NCBI GenBank assembly: GCA_030625285.1
Contig: DAOURC010000022.1
Location: 1-8,458, forward strand
DNA from: Eubacteriales bacterium
Lineage (GTDB): Bacteria > Bacillota > Clostridia > Peptostreptococcales > Acidaminobacteraceae
Length of the DNA stretch: 8,458 bases
Direction of reading: 5' to 3'
In this document: positions 7,081 through 8,458 of the stretch, one piece after another
Layout: each line of letters begins with the position of its first letter
Position numbering within the stretch: position 1 is the stretch's first letter
Made by a program: the position numbers and the translations under genes
The notes under the pieces: generated by a model
What the model was told of the DNA's origin: nothing
Seen by the model: only the letters and a program-made list of their open reading frames with translations
The model's database searches: none

Positions 7081-7927
7081 TTCCCATCAACCTTTCGTAG
7101 GAACTCTTGATAATCAGATTAAACCTGTGCATGATAATATGTTTATAGAATTCTTTCTGAATCTCACTGATGAATTTTGTGTCGTCAACAATGGAACTGA
7201 TTTCGCTGTAATCAAATCGTTTATATATGCTCTTAAGCGCTTCATTGCATTCTACATAAGCCAAACTGCTTATAACTTCATAGTACGAACTTTTCCTATT
7301 GTTCAAAAGTATCTGAGATGTGGGGAAAGTGTACACCCTCTTTTCTGTTTCATCCTGGCTATTCATTATTCTTTTCATTTCTTCTTCATCTGTCAAATTT
7401 GGAAACAGGCAAGAGCCATTGTCGAAAATCGGGGCAAGTGAATACGTATTGTTTTCCTTTATAAATCCCCAGTTCCCACCATGCCGGTCGAAGTTCCCCA
7501 ACAGAGCATCACTAATGTAGATTTCCCAGAATTGGCGAACTGTTCTCTCAGCATCTTGAAGTTTATTGTTCGCATACAATATCTGAGTGATATCATCATA
7601 AGAATATTTAAATTTTTCCCGATCTTCATCAATGCTGCTCTCTCCAACATCATTGAAAGCAACGAATTGCTGGTTCTCACCGACAAAATCTCTTATTGCC
7701 ACTATTTCCTCTCCGTTATAGGTACCAAGAAAAACCTTCTGAACCTCAAACCCCAAGCTTTCAATAATTCGACACCCTAGATATTCAGAAATATGATTGT
7801 TTCTGTTGCCGAATCTCGTCTTTTTCCTGAACTTGATGATATAGTCTTCACCGCCAACAGTTATACCTATTTTTCGTTCAGCACCGCTATAAAGCTTATT
7901 ATTTAAAGGATAGACGTTGTATTCCAT
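7061..7927 (-). CDS. Short HipA/CtkA-like Ser/Thr protein kinase
   Basis: A 288-residue protein with the HipA-like kinase core. The glycine-rich loop is YSGAERKIGITV (13-24), where S14 sits at the usual autophosphorylated-loop position. K32 in YIIKF is the likely ATP lysine and E48 in HISEYL its partner. The catalytic loop NFDRHGGNWG (145-154) supplies D147 and N152, and IFDNGS (167-172) supplies metal-binding D169. All key residues are present, so activity is likely. It is much shorter than HipA (about 440) because the N-terminal subdomain is missing and the protein begins almost at the glycine-rich loop, as in HipT- or CtkA-type kinases. The substrate is unknown; relatives phosphorylate aminoacyl-tRNA synthetases. 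I chose the ATG at 7927 because GGGAGGTG lies eight bases upstream; the TTG at 7957 precedes that site. It is the first gene of a two-gene operon. Confidence 0.85.
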   Translation of the reverse strand: MEYNVYPLNNKLYSGAERKIGITVGGEDYIIKFRKKTRFGNRNNHISEYLGCRIIESLGFEVQKVFLGTYNGEEIVAIRDFVGENQQFVAFNDVGESSIDEDREKFKYSYDDITQILYANNKLQDAERTVRQFWEIYISDALLGNFDRHGGNWGFIKENNTYSLAPIFDNGSCLFPNLTDEEEMKRIMNSQDETEKRVYTFPTSQILLNNRKSSYYEVISSLAYVECNEALKSIYKRFDYSEISSIVDDTKFISEIQKEFYKHIIMHRFNLIIKSSYERLMGNEKTSN

Positions 7928-7942
7928 AAGTCGAACACCTCC

Positions 7943-7980
7943 CTCAAAATGTATCAATAGGATATCGTTTGTATTTTGAG
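7943..7980 (-). promoter_or_regulatory. Leader hairpin touching the kinase ribosome binding site
   Basis: In the kinase mRNA, CTCAAAAT (7973-7980) and ATTTTGAG (7943-7950) are perfect 8-base complements. Inside them TATC and GATA can pair around CTATT. The last G of the 3' arm is also the first G of the GGGAGGTG ribosome binding site (7936-7943). The hairpin could modulate translation of the kinase, or the inverted repeat could be a DNA operator. Read by eye only. Confidence 0.4.
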
Positions 7981-7989
7981 ACTTTTGCT
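7951..7989. repeat. 39-bp direct repeat, copy 1 (leader of the kinase operon)
   Basis: Matches copy 2 at 8018-8056 at 36 of 39 positions and is separated from it by 28 bp. It fills the predicted 5' leader between the start site near 7990 and the ribosome binding site. Its position downstream of the -10 suits an operator that blocks RNA polymerase. The three differences are at repeat positions 3, 12 and 32. Confidence 0.85.
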
Positions 7990-7996
7990 TAATTTC

Positions 7997-8024
7997 ATTA
8001 TACTCCCATTACGCAACGTGTCAA
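7997..8024 (-). promoter_or_regulatory. Near-consensus sigma-A promoter of the kinase/partner operon
   Basis: On the minus strand a perfect TTGACA (8019-8024) and a perfect TATAAT (7997-8002) are 16 bp apart. Transcription should start near 7990. The -35 lies inside repeat copy 2 and the -10 lies in the 28-bp gap between the copies. A promoter this strong without control would be costly for a kinase toxin, so repression through the repeats is expected. Confidence 0.85.
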
Positions 8025-8056
8025 TAGGGTATCGTTTGTATTTTGAGATTTTTGCT
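8018..8056. repeat. 39-bp direct repeat, copy 2 (covers the -35)
   Basis: The second copy of the 39-bp repeat begins at the -35 hexamer and extends upstream of it. In this copy the shared segment reads TTGACA, whereas copy 1 reads TTGATA, so only this copy supplies a consensus -35. It is likely an operator for the HTH partner encoded by the same operon. Confidence 0.85.
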
Positions 8057-8058
8057 CT

Positions 8059-8068
8059 GAAGCGCTTC
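8059..8068. other. 10-bp perfect palindrome GAAGCGCTTC
   Basis: A short GC-richer perfect palindrome sits two bases beyond repeat copy 2, about 35 bp upstream of the -35. It could be an extra protein-binding site, or chance. The rest of 8069-8155 shows no gene or other signal. Confidence 0.25.
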
Positions 8069-8155
8069 CTCATAACAACAATAGCTCTTACCTTCCTATA
8101 TTTCTCATACAATTTAAAACGATGAAAATCAATAAACGTATCATAGATAAAAAAG

Positions 8156-8195
8156 AAACCCTATAAGTCAAGCATTTGCAAGATGTATAGGGTTT
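8156..8195 (-). terminator. Terminator of guaA
   Basis: TATAGGGTTT and AAACCCTATA (8186-8195 and 8156-8165) form a 10-bp stem around a 20-base loop. On the minus strand the stem is followed by CTTTTTTATC. It lies seven bases past the guaA stop and should insulate the kinase promoter from read-through. Confidence 0.8.
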
Positions 8196-8202
8196 TCTAT
8201 CT

Positions 8203-8458
8203 TTATTCCCACTCAATTGTACTTGGTGGTTTACTTGTTATATCATAAAGTATTCTATTTACATTATCTACTTCATTCACAATCCTCGATGAGATTTTAT
8301 CAAGCACCTCATAAGGAATCTTAGCCCAGTCACTTGTCATTCCATCTATTGAAGTTACAGCTCTAATTCCAATTGCATGAGAGTATGTTCGCTCGTCTCC
8401 CATAACTCCAACTGATTTTATATTAGGCAATACAGTGAAATACTGCCAGATATCTCTT
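8203..8458 (-). CDS. guaA: GMP synthase (glutamine-hydrolysing), C-terminal fragment
   Basis: The frame is open from the right edge to a TAA at 8203, giving 84 residues. It contains [20 protein letters not shown] and ends [16 protein letters not shown]. The [18 protein letters not shown] stretch and the SKPPxTIEWE terminus are diagnostic of the GuaA dimerization domain. The enzyme aminates XMP to GMP with glutamine and ATP in the cytoplasm. Its own terminator follows, so it is not co-transcribed with the kinase operon. The catalytic amidotransferase and ATP-pyrophosphatase domains lie outside the window. Confidence 0.96.
   Translation of the reverse strand, partial: RDIWQYFTVLPNIKSVGVMGDERTYSHAIGIRAVTSIDGMTSDWAKIPYEVLDKISSRIVNEVDNVNRILYDITSKPPSTIEWE

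Noticed and set aside
7459..7780. Minus frame 7459-7686 and plus frame 7481-7780 as separate genes.
   Set aside because: Both lie inside the well-supported kinase gene in other frames and show no family motif or ribosome binding site.
7951..8056. Two 39-bp repeats with a 28-bp gap resemble a minimal CRISPR array.
   Set aside because: There are only two copies and no cas genes. The repeats contain the -35 and leader of a strong promoter, which explains them better as operators.
6003..8158. Transposon or insertion sequence ends bounding the kinase operon.
   Set aside because: I found no transposase, no terminal inverted repeats and no clear target duplication at either side; the only long repeats are the promoter operators.
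7954..8163. Open minus-strand frame of about 66 codons through the operator region, ending at 7954.
   Set aside because: It has no start codon with a ribosome binding site, no recognisable similarity, and overlaps the guaA terminator and the promoter/repeat region.

Overview
The window looks like the chromosome of a low-GC, anaerobic Firmicute, probably clostridial or Tissierellia/Peptoniphilaceae-like. The reasons are its AT-rich spacers, strong AGGAGG-type ribosome binding sites, a large single-chain PurL of the clostridial kind, and an in-frame UGA that reads as selenocysteine. The genus is inferred and not proven. All genes except one LysR regulator lie on the minus strand.

Left part (1-4332): a purine biosynthesis operon transcribed purL, purE, purC. 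Gaps are 20 bp and 14 bp, and purC runs off the left edge. These genes act at consecutive or near-consecutive steps of de novo IMP synthesis. A LysR-type regulator (4431-5324, +) is divergent from purL across only 98 bp. This spacer leaves no room for a purine riboswitch.

Middle (5326-6002): a convergent hairpin terminator separates lysR from a small HesB/IscA-like gene at 5355-5669. That gene has an in-frame UGA at codon 36, and a good bacterial SECIS-like stem-loop begins five bases after it. It is most simply a 104-residue selenoprotein that ordinary gene callers would miss or split. Upstream is about 330 bp of very AT-rich DNA with the gene's own promoter, two 12-bp hairpins and no recognisable gene.

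Right part (6003-8158): an accessory island between the purine operon side and guaA. It holds a 59-codon remnant of the C-terminus of an AAA/DUF4143-type ATPase. It also holds a two-gene operon: a short HipA-like kinase and, overlapping it by 20 bp, a 286-residue partner. The partner ends in a serine-recombinase-type DNA-binding arm without the recombinase catalytic domain. A near-consensus promoter (TTGACA-16-TATAAT) drives the pair. One 39-bp repeat covers its -35 and a second copy fills the leader. This looks like an autoregulated toxin-antitoxin or defence module related in logic to HipBA/HipBST but built differently, and it is the best candidate for an undescribed system here.

Right edge (8203-8458): the C-terminus of GMP synthase guaA with its own terminator. 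The island therefore sits between two blocks of purine genes.
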